43,527 bases of DNA from Acidobacteriota bacterium (GTDB taxonomy: Bacteria > Acidobacteriota > Vicinamibacteria > Vicinamibacterales > UBA2999): the NCBI GenBank assembly GCA_016210845.1, contig JACQTK010000148.1, positions 1-43,527 on the forward strand, in the 5' to 3' direction. The notes under the pieces are model-generated. The model saw only the letters and a list, made by a program, of their open reading frames with translations, searched no databases and was not told the DNA's origin. Shown in pieces: positions 22,753-30,412 of the stretch (its first letter is position 1; each line of letters opens with the position of its first letter). The position numbers and the translations under genes are program-made.

Positions 22753-23200
22753 CCTGATCCTGCCGCTCGACTACGCCGCCATCGAGCGGATCCTTCCGCA
22801 TCGCTATCCCTTCCTGCTCGTCGATCGCATCACGGAGCTGGAGCCCGACAGACGCATCGTGGGGATCAAGAACGTGTCGCTGAACGAGCGGTACCTCTCG
22901 CACCAGCCTGGGGAGCCTCCGGCGCTGCCTCCCACGATCCTCACCGAGGCGGTCGCCCAAGTTGGCGCAATCCTGATCCTCTCGAAGCCGGAGAACCGCG
23001 AGAAGCTGATCTTCTTCATGGGCATCGAGCGCGTCCGCTACCGGCGGCCCGTCCGGCCGGGCGACGTGGTGGAAATAGAGGCGCGCGTCAAGCGGCTGCG
23101 CAGCCGGATGGGGCAGCTCGACGGCTTCGCGCGTGTCGACGGCCGCGTCGCAGTCAGCGGCACGATGACGTTCGCTCTGGGCCCGCGATCTCAGCCATAA
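22745..23200 (+). CDS. FabZ-like beta-hydroxyacyl-ACP dehydratase (hot-dog fold)
   Basis: The 151-residue protein matches FabZ: IERILPHRYPFLLVDRI at the start, NVSLNERYLSHQPGEP, TEAVAQVGAIL, and RYRRPVRPGDVVEIEARV. The catalytic His (in SHQPG) and Glu (in LTEAVAQ) are kept with usual spacing. The usual HFPG and MPGVL texts read HQPG and LPPTIL, so substrate handling may differ. FabZ removes water from 3-hydroxyacyl-ACP in fatty acid synthesis; it usually sits with lpxA/lpxD, but here it stands alone. The start is TTG at 22745 after TATACT; no in-frame ATG precedes the conserved part. Confidence 0.85.
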   Translation: MDNLILPLDYAAIERILPHRYPFLLVDRITELEPDRRIVGIKNVSLNERYLSHQPGEPPALPPTILTEAVAQVGAILILSKPENREKLIFFMGIERVRYRRPVRPGDVVEIEARVKRLRSRMGQLDGFARVDGRVAVSGTMTFALGPRSQP

Positions 23201-23267
23201 CCGCGCCAGGCACTCGTGTTGCACGGCCTCACCGCGGCGGGCGGAGGCCTGCCGTGAGGAGGCTGAG

Positions 23268-23417
23268 GTGCTCGAGACCATCGCCATCATCCTGATCGTG
23301 CTGTGGCTGCTCGGAATGGTCAGCGGCTACACGCTCGGGAACTTCATCTGGGTGCTGCTGGTGATTGCCGTCGTGCTGTTCCTCGTGCGGCTCGTCAGCG
23401 GCCGCACGGTCGTATAG
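23268..23417 (+). CDS. 49-residue lmo0937-family small membrane protein
   Basis: A short frame starts at GTG 23268, five bases after AGGAGG, and ends at TAG 23415-23417. It encodes two hydrophobic segments: LETIAIILIVLWLLGMVSGY and FIWVLLVIAVVLFLVRL, with a basic end (SGRT). Length and text (VLWLLGMVSGYTLG) fit the lmo0937-type small membrane proteins that occur widely in bacteria with unknown function. It is convergent with the GGDEF gene. A larger overlapping frame at 23303-23521 is a shadow. Confidence 0.8.
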   Translation: MLETIAIILIVLWLLGMVSGYTLGNFIWVLLVIAVVLFLVRLVSGRTVV

Positions 23418-23429
23418 CGGATCGCCGAA

Positions 23430-24608
23430 TCAGGCCGGCGCCCCGTGCCCTTCGGAGGCGCGCACGCAGTTGCGGCCGGCCCCTTTGGCCCGGTAGAGCG
23501 CCGCGTCGGCGCGCGCGATGATCAGGTTCGCGTCGACCTCGCCCGGCGTGATGGCGGTGATCCCGAAGCTGGCGGTGACGGGGATGGCCGCGTCGTTCCA
23601 TCGCACGGGGTGTTCCTCGATCTCGCGCCGCAGCGTTTCGGCGACGCGGCGGGCGCCGGCCAGCGGCGTGTCCGGGAGCAGGATCAGGAACTCCTCGCCG
23701 CCGTAGCGGCATTTCAGGTCGCTGCCGCGCAGCACGGCGGTCATCTGCTGCCCCACGGCCGCCAGCACTGCATCGCCGCACAGGTGGCCGAAGCGGTCGT
23801 TGACGTCCTTGAAGTGATCGAGGTCGAACATCACGAGCGAGAGCGGGAGCTGCGAGCGGCGTGACCGCCGCAGCTCGCCGTCCATGACTTCCATCGCGTG
23901 CTTGCGGTTGAAGCAGCCCGTCAGTGAATCACGCACGCCGGTTTCGCGCACCTCGTGGAAGAGCTGCGCGTTCTTGACCGACACGGCGAGCAGCGCGGCC
24001 GCCGCGGCCATCGCAATCCGCTGGTGTTCGGCAATCGGCGGCTCGCGGGAGACGCCGAGCACGCCGATGGGGGTGCCCGCGACGATCATCGGAAAGCAGA
24101 TGTCGCCCTTGCGGCTGTCGACGCCAGGATCGGCCTCGCCGAGCGCACGGCGCGCGGCCCGCTCGCGCTCGGTCACCACCGTATCGCCCGCCGCGGCCAG
24201 TAGCTGCCAGTGTCCCGCGGTCCGCGTCATGGCCCACAGGCTGCGCCCGCCGGCCAGGAGCGGAAAATGTTCGGCGGCGGCGGCCCGAATCGACTCCTCG
24301 TCGAGGGAGCGCGCCAGCGCCTGGCCGAACGCTACGAGCCGCTCCATCTCGATCGCGCGGGCCGTGGCCTGCCTGGCGTCGGTCTCGGCGCTGAGCGCCG
24401 CCGCCCGCATCTCGAGCCGCTTGCGTTGTTGGTGAACGATGTAGACGACGGCCAGAATCACCAGCCCGGGCAGGAGCCGGAACCCGCGTTCCTGGTCCAC
24501 CTGGTTGACGAAATCCAGGAAGTCGGCGAGCGGCCCGGAGAAGATGGCAAAGAGCGCCACCGTCAGGCCGACCAGCAGGAAGAGGTCGTTCCGACCGATC
24601 AGCCGCAT
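23430..24608 (-). CDS. Membrane-bound GAF-GGDEF diguanylate cyclase
   Basis: The 392-residue protein has two membrane helices near the N-terminus (8-28 and 44-60), a short coiled segment, a GAF domain at about 95-215 (GDICFPMIVAGTPIGVLGVS) and a GGDEF domain from about 225 (DSLTGCFNRKHAMEVM). The active site reads RYGGEEF, so cyclase activity with two GTP giving c-di-GMP is expected. An inhibitory I-site RxxD (RGSD) lies five residues before it, so product inhibition is expected. A TAGGCT box nine bases before the ATG is the only promoter hint. It is divergent from the PCYCGC gene. Confidence 0.9.
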   Translation of the reverse strand: MRLIGRNDLFLLVGLTVALFAIFSGPLADFLDFVNQVDQERGFRLLPGLVILAVVYIVHQQRKRLEMRAAALSAETDARQATARAIEMERLVAFGQALARSLDEESIRAAAAEHFPLLAGGRSLWAMTRTAGHWQLLAAAGDTVVTERERAARRALGEADPGVDSRKGDICFPMIVAGTPIGVLGVSREPPIAEHQRIAMAAAAALLAVSVKNAQLFHEVRETGVRDSLTGCFNRKHAMEVMDGELRRSRRSQLPLSLVMFDLDHFKDVNDRFGHLCGDAVLAAVGQQMTAVLRGSDLKCRYGGEEFLILLPDTPLAGARRVAETLRREIEEHPVRWNDAAIPVTASFGITAITPGEVDANLIIARADAALYRAKGAGRNCVRASEGHGAPA

Positions 24609-24655
24609 GGCGCCCGAAGCCTAATGACCCCTCCCGACCGCTGTCAAGGATCAGT

Positions 24656-24661
24656 TACCAT
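24656..24661 (+). promoter_or_regulatory. -10-like box TACCAT before the PCYCGC gene
   Basis: TACCAT ends six bases before the ATG at 24668 (or nine before the ATG at 24671), with no Shine-Dalgarno sequence. Confidence 0.4.
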
Positions 24662-24667
24662 TACCCC

Positions 24668-25162
24668 ATGATGCGCAGGCCTGCTTTCGCTCTCGCGGTG
24701 CTGGTGACGGGTGGACTATTTCTGACGGCGGCGCTCGACGCGGGCCAGCAGGCGCGCGGGGCCGCGGCGCAGGCCGCCCCGACGATGAAGCCCGCTCCTG
24801 CGGGCCCGCTGCCGCCCATGCCGCTCGGCGGGCCCCTCGCGCGGCCCCGCGAGATCGTGTCGGCCGTGTACGAGTTCGCCGCGCGGCATCCCGAGGTCCT
24901 GCAGTACGTCCCGTGCTACTGCGGCTGCGAGCAGCTCGGCCACGGCGGCAACCACGACTGCTTCGTCAGCGCCCGCGACGCCAACGGCCGCGTCCAGTGG
25001 AACGATCACGGCACGCACTGCACGGTGTGCATCGACGTGGCCCGCGACGCCATGTTGATGTTCAACTCGGGCGCGTCGCCCGTGCAGATCCGCGCCGCCA
25101 TCGATCAGAAGTGGGGATCCCGCGCGATCACGCAGACGCCCACGCCAAGGCCGAGAAGCTAG
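24668..25162 (+). CDS. Exported PCYCGC-motif protein
   Basis: The 164-residue protein has a signal peptide (FALAVLVTGGLFLTAALDAG) and a Pro-rich linker, then a domain with the name-giving PCYCGC (82-87), HDCFV (97-101) and HCTVCIDVARDAM (117-129). Six cysteines (83, 85, 87, 98, 118, 121) plus nearby His suggest metal or cofactor binding. The PCYCGC family (Pfam PF13798) has no settled function; in Bacilli members are lipoproteins. Here there is no lipobox. The next gene is a hybrid kinase 41 bases downstream, which might respond to the same signal, but that is only positional. Confidence 0.85.
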   Translation: MMRRPAFALAVLVTGGLFLTAALDAGQQARGAAAQAAPTMKPAPAGPLPPMPLGGPLARPREIVSAVYEFAARHPEVLQYVPCYCGCEQLGHGGNHDCFVSARDANGRVQWNDHGTHCTVCIDVARDAMLMFNSGASPVQIRAAIDQKWGSRAITQTPTPRPRS

Positions 25163-25203
25163 GCCCAGGGCCCAGGCCTCAGGGCCCAGGGCAGAGGCCT
25201 GCC
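25160..25203. repeat. GGCCCAGG/GGCCTCAGG low-complexity cluster
   Basis: Words AGGCCCAGGGCCCAGG and GGCCTCAGGGCCCAGG fill the gap between two genes, from the TAG stop of one to the ATG of the other. It can fold in several ways and belongs with the copies at 141-180 and 1684-1720. Confidence 0.5.
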
Positions 25204-26757
25204 ATGACGCGTGCTTCCCGTCCGGCCACCAACAGTCACCGATCCCGGGCGTTCGCGCGCCTCTTCGAGGCCGTGCACGAAGGCGTCTTCATCGGATCTC
25301 TCCCCGGTGATGACGAGGCCGGCGCCACCGTCGCCGCCAATCCCCACCTGAAGCTGATCTTCGGATACCCCCCGGAGACTCCCGAGGCGGACGTGGCGCC
25401 GTTTGCGCCCGCACGGTTCGCGGACGCCGACGCGCGGTCCGCGTTCCTCGAGCGCCTCACCACCGACGGCGCCGTCACCGACTATCTCCTCCGCATGCGC
25501 CGCGCGGACGGCTCCGCCATGTGGGTGGAGGTCACGGCCCGGGCGGAGGCGGGGGCGCTCGGGCGCGGCCTGCGCGTGGAAGCGCTCGTCCGCGATGTGA
25601 GCGAGCGGAAGAAGCTCGACGATCAGTCGCGCGATCTGTACCAGCAGCTGCTTCAGGCCGAGAAGATGGCGGCCCTCGGGCAGACGATCTCTGGCGTCGC
25701 GCACGAGCTGAACAATCCGCTGGCCACGATCCTGAGCTGGGCCGAACGGCTCGCGGAAAAGGCGCCGGACGAGGCCTCGAGGCGCGGGGTCGACGTGATC
25801 CTCGGCGAAGCGGAGCGCGCCGCGCGCATCGTCCGCAACCTCCTGACGTTCGCGCGCAAGCGCCAGTCCACGCGCACGATGATCGATCTCAACCAGGTCG
25901 TCCGCGAGACGCTGGCGCTCAGGTCGTACGAGCAGCGCGTGACCAACATCGACCTGGTCACCGCGCTCGCCTCGGGCCTGCCGCAGCTGTTCGCCGACGC
26001 GCACCAGATCCAGCAGGTGCTGCTCAACCTGGTGATCAACGCCGAGCAGGCCATGCTGACGGCCCACGGCCGCGGTTCGCTCGTGATTCGCACCTGGCAC
26101 GACGCCGAGCGCGACCTCGTCGCGCTCGAGGTGAGCGACGACGGCCCGGGCGTGCCCGCCGAGGTGAAGAGCAAGATCTTCGATCCGTTCTTCACCACGA
26201 AGGACGTGGGGCAGGGCACGGGGCTCGGGCTCACCGTCGCGTACGCAATCGTGGAGGAGCACGGAGGCAGGATCCGCGTCGAGTCCACGCCAGGCAACGG
26301 CGCGTCCTTCGTCGTCGAGCTGCCCGTCACCGGAGTCGAGACGGCGCCGAGGAAGACGCCCAGGATGGACGTCCCCTCGATGGAGGCCGTCCGCGGGGCC
26401 TCGCTGCTCCTCGTCGAGGACGAGCGCGCCCTGGCGATGGCGGTGGGCGACGCGCTGACGGATGCGGGCCTGACGGTCGATCGGGCGGGCGACGGCGAGG
26501 AGGCGCTCGCGCGCCTCAGGCAGCAGACCTACGACGTCGTGGTCTGCGACCTCAAGATGCCCAGGGTCGACGGGATGACGCTCTACCGGGCGATCGCGGC
26601 CACCACCCCCGCGCTGGCGCGGCGGGTCATCTTCGTGACGGGCGACGTGGCGGGCACCGACGCGGAGCGCTTTCTCGAGGACAGCGGCTGCCGCTGGCTG
26701 GCCAAGCCGTTCCGGCTGGCCGACTTGCTGCGCGCGGTGCGCGAGACGCTGGCATAG
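25204..26757 (+). CDS. Hybrid histidine kinase: PAS-HisKA-HATPase-REC
   Basis: The 517-residue soluble protein has a PAS domain (about 15-140, with IFGYPPETPEADV and a PAC end VRDVSERKKLDD), a HisKA domain with phosphoacceptor His167 in GVAHELNNPLATI, an ATPase domain (NLVINAEQAM, DDGPGVP, GTGLGLTVAYAIVEEHGG) and a receiver with Asp449 in VVCDLKMPRVDG and Lys in WLAKPF. The receiver at the C-terminus suggests a phosphorelay to an Hpt or DHp partner; the nearest candidates are the orphan DHp-like protein at 27912-28139 and the NtrC regulator. It has no membrane segment. The last 175 bases overlap the convergent sigma-factor frame. Confidence 0.9.
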   Translation: MTRASRPATNSHRSRAFARLFEAVHEGVFIGSLPGDDEAGATVAANPHLKLIFGYPPETPEADVAPFAPARFADADARSAFLERLTTDGAVTDYLLRMRRADGSAMWVEVTARAEAGALGRGLRVEALVRDVSERKKLDDQSRDLYQQLLQAEKMAALGQTISGVAHELNNPLATILSWAERLAEKAPDEASRRGVDVILGEAERAARIVRNLLTFARKRQSTRTMIDLNQVVRETLALRSYEQRVTNIDLVTALASGLPQLFADAHQIQQVLLNLVINAEQAMLTAHGRGSLVIRTWHDAERDLVALEVSDDGPGVPAEVKSKIFDPFFTTKDVGQGTGLGLTVAYAIVEEHGGRIRVESTPGNGASFVVELPVTGVETAPRKTPRMDVPSMEAVRGASLLLVEDERALAMAVGDALTDAGLTVDRAGDGEEALARLRQQTYDVVVCDLKMPRVDGMTLYRAIAATTPALARRVIFVTGDVAGTDAERFLEDSGCRWLAKPFRLADLLRAVRETLA

Positions 26758-27602
26758 GCCACCACCACCCCAGGCGTGGTGACACGGTTGGTGGCATGGC
26801 CGCCGCTCGTCGTCCAGCCGCGGCTGTCGAGGGTGGCCTTGGCCATTTTCGGCTTGTGCTGGAAGGCCAGGATGGCGTGATGCATGGCCTTGGCCGCCTG
26901 GGCTGACCCCAGTGCGTCGCGCAGCCGCCGAATCGCGCGCGCGTGGAGCTGCGAGACGCGCGACTCGTTCACGCCGATCTCCGCGCCGATCTGCTTCATG
27001 GTGGCCTCGCCGTAGTAATAGAGGCCGATCACCTTCTGCTCGCGCGGCGGCAGCGACGCGATGGCCGCGCGCACGCGATCCCTGGTCTCTTCGCGCTCGT
27101 AGGCGGCGTCGGGCGCCTCGGGCTCGGACGGAATCAGCGCCTGCGGAAGCGTGGACTCGTCGAGGTGCTCGTTGTTCGCCAGCGGTGAGGTCGACTCGAT
27201 GGCGTTGATCCGCACGATCGTGCGCCCGAGGCGCTTTTCGTCCGAGCCGACCTTGGCGGCCAGGTCGGCCAGCGACGGCTCGCACCCGAGCTCGCGGCGC
27301 AGCTCCTCACGCGCCGCCTCGAGCTCGCGCCGCTGACGGCGGACGCCGCGCGGCCACGCGTCCTTGCGCAGCGCGTCGATCATGGCGCCGCGCACGCGGC
27401 GCTCCGCAAACGTCTCGAACTTGATGCCGCGCGCCTCGTCGAAGCGGTGCGCCGCGTCGATGAGCCCGATGACCCCGTCCTGCACGAGATCCCCGATGTC
27501 AATCGAATGCGGCATCGTCGCCGCCACCCGGCGGGCGAGCTGCTCGACGAAGGGAATGCCGGCAAGAACGCGGGGGTGATGTTTGCCGCTCTGGGCGCGC
27601 AT
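26583..27602 (-). CDS. FliA/WhiG-like alternative sigma-70 factor with C-terminal tail
   Basis: Residues 1-235 are a sigma factor of the FliA/WhiG group: region 2 reads DLVQDGVIGLIDAAHRFDE and FETFAERRVRGAMIDALRKDAWPRG, region 3 PSLADLAAKVGSDEKRL, region 4 LPPREQKVIGLYYYGEATMKQIGAEIGVNESRVSQLHARA. A tail of about 105 residues follows with no known domain; residues 283-339 are the antisense of the hybrid kinase gene. The family is normally 230-260 residues. ATG 27602 is supported by GGAGG eight bases upstream; the frame is open to 27701 but that part holds a candidate sigma-54 promoter. No flagellar genes are near, so the regulon is unknown. Confidence 0.87.
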   Translation of the reverse strand: MRAQSGKHHPRVLAGIPFVEQLARRVAATMPHSIDIGDLVQDGVIGLIDAAHRFDEARGIKFETFAERRVRGAMIDALRKDAWPRGVRRQRRELEAAREELRRELGCEPSLADLAAKVGSDEKRLGRTIVRINAIESTSPLANNEHLDESTLPQALIPSEPEAPDAAYEREETRDRVRAAIASLPPREQKVIGLYYYGEATMKQIGAEIGVNESRVSQLHARAIRRLRDALGSAQAAKAMHHAILAFQHKPKMAKATLDSRGWTTSGGHATNRVTTPGVVVAYASVSRTARSKSASRNGLASQRQPLSSRKRSASVPATSPVTKMTRRASAGVVAAIAR

Positions 27603-27627
27603 GACGTGACCTCCGGGCGGCTCCTCA

Positions 27628-27643
27628 GGCAACCCAAGTACCA
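27628..27643 (-). promoter_or_regulatory. Candidate sigma-54 promoter for the FliA/WhiG-like gene
   Basis: On the minus strand TGGTACTTGGGTTGCC has GG and GC exactly ten bases apart, as in the -24/-12 consensus TGGCAC-N5-TTGC. Transcription would begin near 27617, leaving a leader that keeps the GGAGG ribosome site at 27610-27614. Confidence 0.55.
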
Positions 27644-27776
27644 AACCGCTGACGCTGGAATCACAATTCTGGGATGTGATGGTCGAGATGTGACCAAACA
27701 CCTATCAGATCAGTGACTTACCGGAAGATCTCTGGCAGACGGCCGGGCGTCGGCGAGCTGTCATGAACGCCCAAAT

Positions 27777-27792
27777 CGTCAACTGTTTGACG
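27777..27792. promoter_or_regulatory. Dyad 1, possible enhancer site
   Basis: CGTCAA-CTGT-TTGACG is a perfect six-base dyad about 150 bases upstream of the candidate -12 element, the distance usual for sites bound by NtrC-type activators. Confidence 0.45.
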
Positions 27793-27806
27793 TTTAATTG
27801 CCCATA

Positions 27807-27847
27807 GGTCGCCAATGAATTGACGATGTCAATTACAAATTGCGACC
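27807..27847. promoter_or_regulatory. Dyad 2, nested inverted repeat
   Basis: AATTGAC-GAT-GTCAATT (27818-27834) is a perfect seven-base dyad; it is enclosed by GGTCGCCAAT (27807-27816) and ATTGCGACC (27839-27847), complementary apart from one bulged base. Its centre lies about 42 bases, or four helical turns, from dyad 1. Confidence 0.55.
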
Positions 27848-27911
27848 GTGTTTAGCGGTGGGACAGGATCTTAACTCGTGGAGGACATATGTGCTGATTC
27901 GGTACGCATCG

Positions 27912-28139
27912 CTACACGCCTTCCGGCTCCGACCGTCGTCGAATCTCCCGCGCCGTGCCCATCGCGTCGAGCACGCTGGCGACGACCTGCTCGGCGCGAG
28001 CCCGATTGGCCGCGTCGGGGGCCTTGGCTTCCAGCAGCTCCGCGTGGGCGAGGATGATACCGAGCTGGTTGTTCAACCTGTGGAAAAGCTGCTGCAATTC
28101 GGGGTGCATCTGCGGGGGGTCGGCCCCCGAGTCTGGCAT
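27912..28139 (-). CDS. Orphan DHp/HisKA-like phosphoacceptor mini-protein
   Basis: From the ATG at 28139 the protein has 75 residues; a second ATG at 28109 would give 65. The core FHRLNNQLGIILAHAELLE looks like the H-box of HisKA domains (H-x-x-N-N-x-L), and RAEQVVASVLDAMGTAREIRR fits the second helix of the dimerisation hairpin. There is no ATPase domain in or near it. It could accept phosphate from another kinase or receiver, as ChpT or Hpt proteins do, or dock on a kinase. It lies 14 bases after the HTH gene on the same strand, so both are probably in one operon. Not similar to a named family that I can cite. Confidence 0.6.
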   Translation of the reverse strand: MPDSGADPPQMHPELQQLFHRLNNQLGIILAHAELLEAKAPDAANRARAEQVVASVLDAMGTAREIRRRSEPEGV

Positions 28140-28153
28140 GGCTGGCGTCAGAT

Positions 28154-28363
28154 TCACGCCTGCCGTCCTGCCGTGCCGGCGAGATTGGAGGACCGATGGG
28201 AGGAGGACGGGTCGCGCCAGAGCGTGTCCGCGAAGATACGAATCGATCCACCGGCCGTGCGCACGTACTCCACCTTTCCCGCGGAAATCCAGTTGTAGAT
28301 GGTGCGTCGGCTGACGCCGACGGCCTCGCATGCCTTCATGATGGATAGCGTCTGGCGGTCCAT
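28154..28363 (-). CDS. BldC/excisionase-like small HTH DNA-binding protein
   Basis: The 69-residue protein is a single MerR-type/HTH_17 domain: TLSIMKACEAVGVSRRTIYNWISAGKVEYVRTAGGSIRIF. The pattern SRRTIYNW-x-x-AGK-x-x-x-x-RT-x-GG matches excisionase and BldC-like proteins, which bind short direct repeats. No integrase is near, so a transcriptional role is more likely than excision. The ATG at 28363 begins the conserved part; the frame stays open to 28447, across the operator-like dyads. It is divergent from the NtrC-family gene. Confidence 0.8.
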   Translation of the reverse strand: MDRQTLSIMKACEAVGVSRRTIYNWISAGKVEYVRTAGGSIRIFADTLWRDPSSSHRSSNLAGTAGRQA

Positions 28364-28413
28364 AGCGATCTCAGTAGGCCCCAAGGCTCCAGGGGCTGTC
28401 TCGGGCCCTGGTT

Positions 28414-28432
28414 TCTTGTTACAAGACTTGTA
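28414..28432. promoter_or_regulatory. Overlapping dyads of CTTGT/ACAAG half-sites, probable operator
   Basis: TCTTGT-T-ACAAGA (28414-28426) and TACAAG-A-CTTGTA (28420-28432) are both perfect and share the middle half-site. CTTGT also recurs directly at a 12-base step. The site lies between the divergent HTH and NtrC-type genes. Confidence 0.6.
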
Positions 28433-28554
28433 TCGGCTAGTGGCCAAAGACCCTTAGGGGACCTCAGGCGTGTAGCAGAGGCGTGAGGCCCGGACCCTAT
28501 GGGCCGTCTGTGTCAATATGTTGGCGCTCCCCCCGGGCTCTTCGACCTTCTGCA

Positions 28555-29915
<1,361 letters not shown>

Positions 29916-29919
<4 letters not shown>

Positions 29920-29941
29920 GGGCACGGCGCCGCGCCCCTAC
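29916..29941. repeat. GTAGGGGC palindromic element carrying a stop codon and a -10 box
   Basis: GTAGGGGC-N10-GCCCCTAC is a perfect eight-base dyad. Its left end supplies the TAG stop of the NtrC-family gene and its right end begins the TACAAT box of the next gene. Confidence 0.75.
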
Positions 29942-29944
29942 AAT
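29939..29944 (+). promoter_or_regulatory. -10 box TACAAT before the conserved basic protein gene
   Basis: TACAAT, close to the TATAAT consensus, ends six bases before the ATG at 29951; the TAC belongs to the palindromic element. No ribosome-binding site is seen, so a leaderless mRNA is likely. Confidence 0.5.
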
Positions 29945-29950
29945 GACGTC

Positions 29951-30412
29951 ATGCCTCCACGCTACGCGTACTGGACGATCCTGGCCGGCGGCCTCCCGAC
30001 GGCATTCCGCGCCGCCGATCGCGAGGATCTCCTTCCGACCTTTCGGCGTATTCAGGAGAAGCACCCCGACGCGGAGATGAAGTACTTCGCGAAGGGAAAG
30101 CTCTGGGATTCGCGCGAGGCGGCTTACGAGCGGCCGCCGCGCCGCCGCCTCGACCGCGAGAGCCGTGGAGGCGGACCTGCCGGCGCGCGCAGACCCGCCA
30201 CCGATCGTCGAGGCGGACATCCCCCGAATCGTAGAGGCGGACCTGTAGGTCCGCCTGACCCCGAACGGGAACACAGAGGCCGCGACTGGCGCCCGGGCGG
30301 CGAGCATCGCGACCCGCGTCAGCGGTTCAAGGACGCCAAAGCGGCGAGCAACGCCGCACGGCGAAAGGCGCGGTTCGCCCGGAAGCACGCGCGGAAGAAG
30401 GGGTCGTCGTGA
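29951..30412 (+). CDS. Conserved basic protein of unknown function
   Basis: The 153-residue protein starts PPRYAYWTILAGGLPTAFRAADREDLLPTF and continues KYFAKGKLWDSREAA, text I recall from uncharacterised proteins of Acidobacteria and relatives; I know of no function. The C-terminal end RDWRPGGEHRDPRQRFKDAKAA and the final KARFARKHARKK are strongly basic, suggesting nucleic-acid contact. The middle (residues 70-110, Arg/Gly/Pro-rich) is made of palindromic repeat copies read in frame, so it is probably an acquired linker. The gene overlaps the Dabb gene by four bases (GTGA). Confidence 0.7.
   Translation: MPPRYAYWTILAGGLPTAFRAADREDLLPTFRRIQEKHPDAEMKYFAKGKLWDSREAAYERPPRRRLDRESRGGGPAGARRPATDRRGGHPPNRRGGPVGPPDPEREHRGRDWRPGGEHRDPRQRFKDAKAASNAARRKARFARKHARKKGSS
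30235..30256. repeat. GTAGAGGCGGACCT palindromic element in the basic protein gene
   Basis: AGGCGGACCT-GT-AGGTCCGCCT is a perfect ten-base dyad preceded by CGTAG. Two degenerate copies of the left arm (GAGGCGGAC) lie just upstream near 30169 and 30210. Confidence 0.8.

Larger units (their letters stand above)
27603..27911. other. 309-base regulatory gap, AT-richer than its surroundings
   Basis: No gene is seen here. From the sigma-factor start outward it holds the candidate sigma-54 promoter, a pair of direct-repeat-like TCACATC words near 27661-27695, and two strong dyads at 27777-27792 and 27807-27847. Base composition between 27770 and 27850 is clearly AT-richer than the rest of the window. 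Confidence 0.6.

Noticed and set aside
21373-23295. 640-codon plus-strand frame over the SpoIIE-type gene
   Set aside because: Shadow of the minus-strand phosphatase gene; it also runs through fabZ in another frame.
27728-27750. TGGCAGACGGCCGGGC as a sigma-54 promoter on the plus strand
   Set aside because: The -12 part lacks TTGC and no plus-strand gene follows; the minus-strand element at 27628-27643 fits better.
28154-28363. Excisionase of a mobile element
   Set aside because: The HTH_17 fold fits, but no integrase, attachment site or phage gene is near; a BldC-like regulator is more likely.
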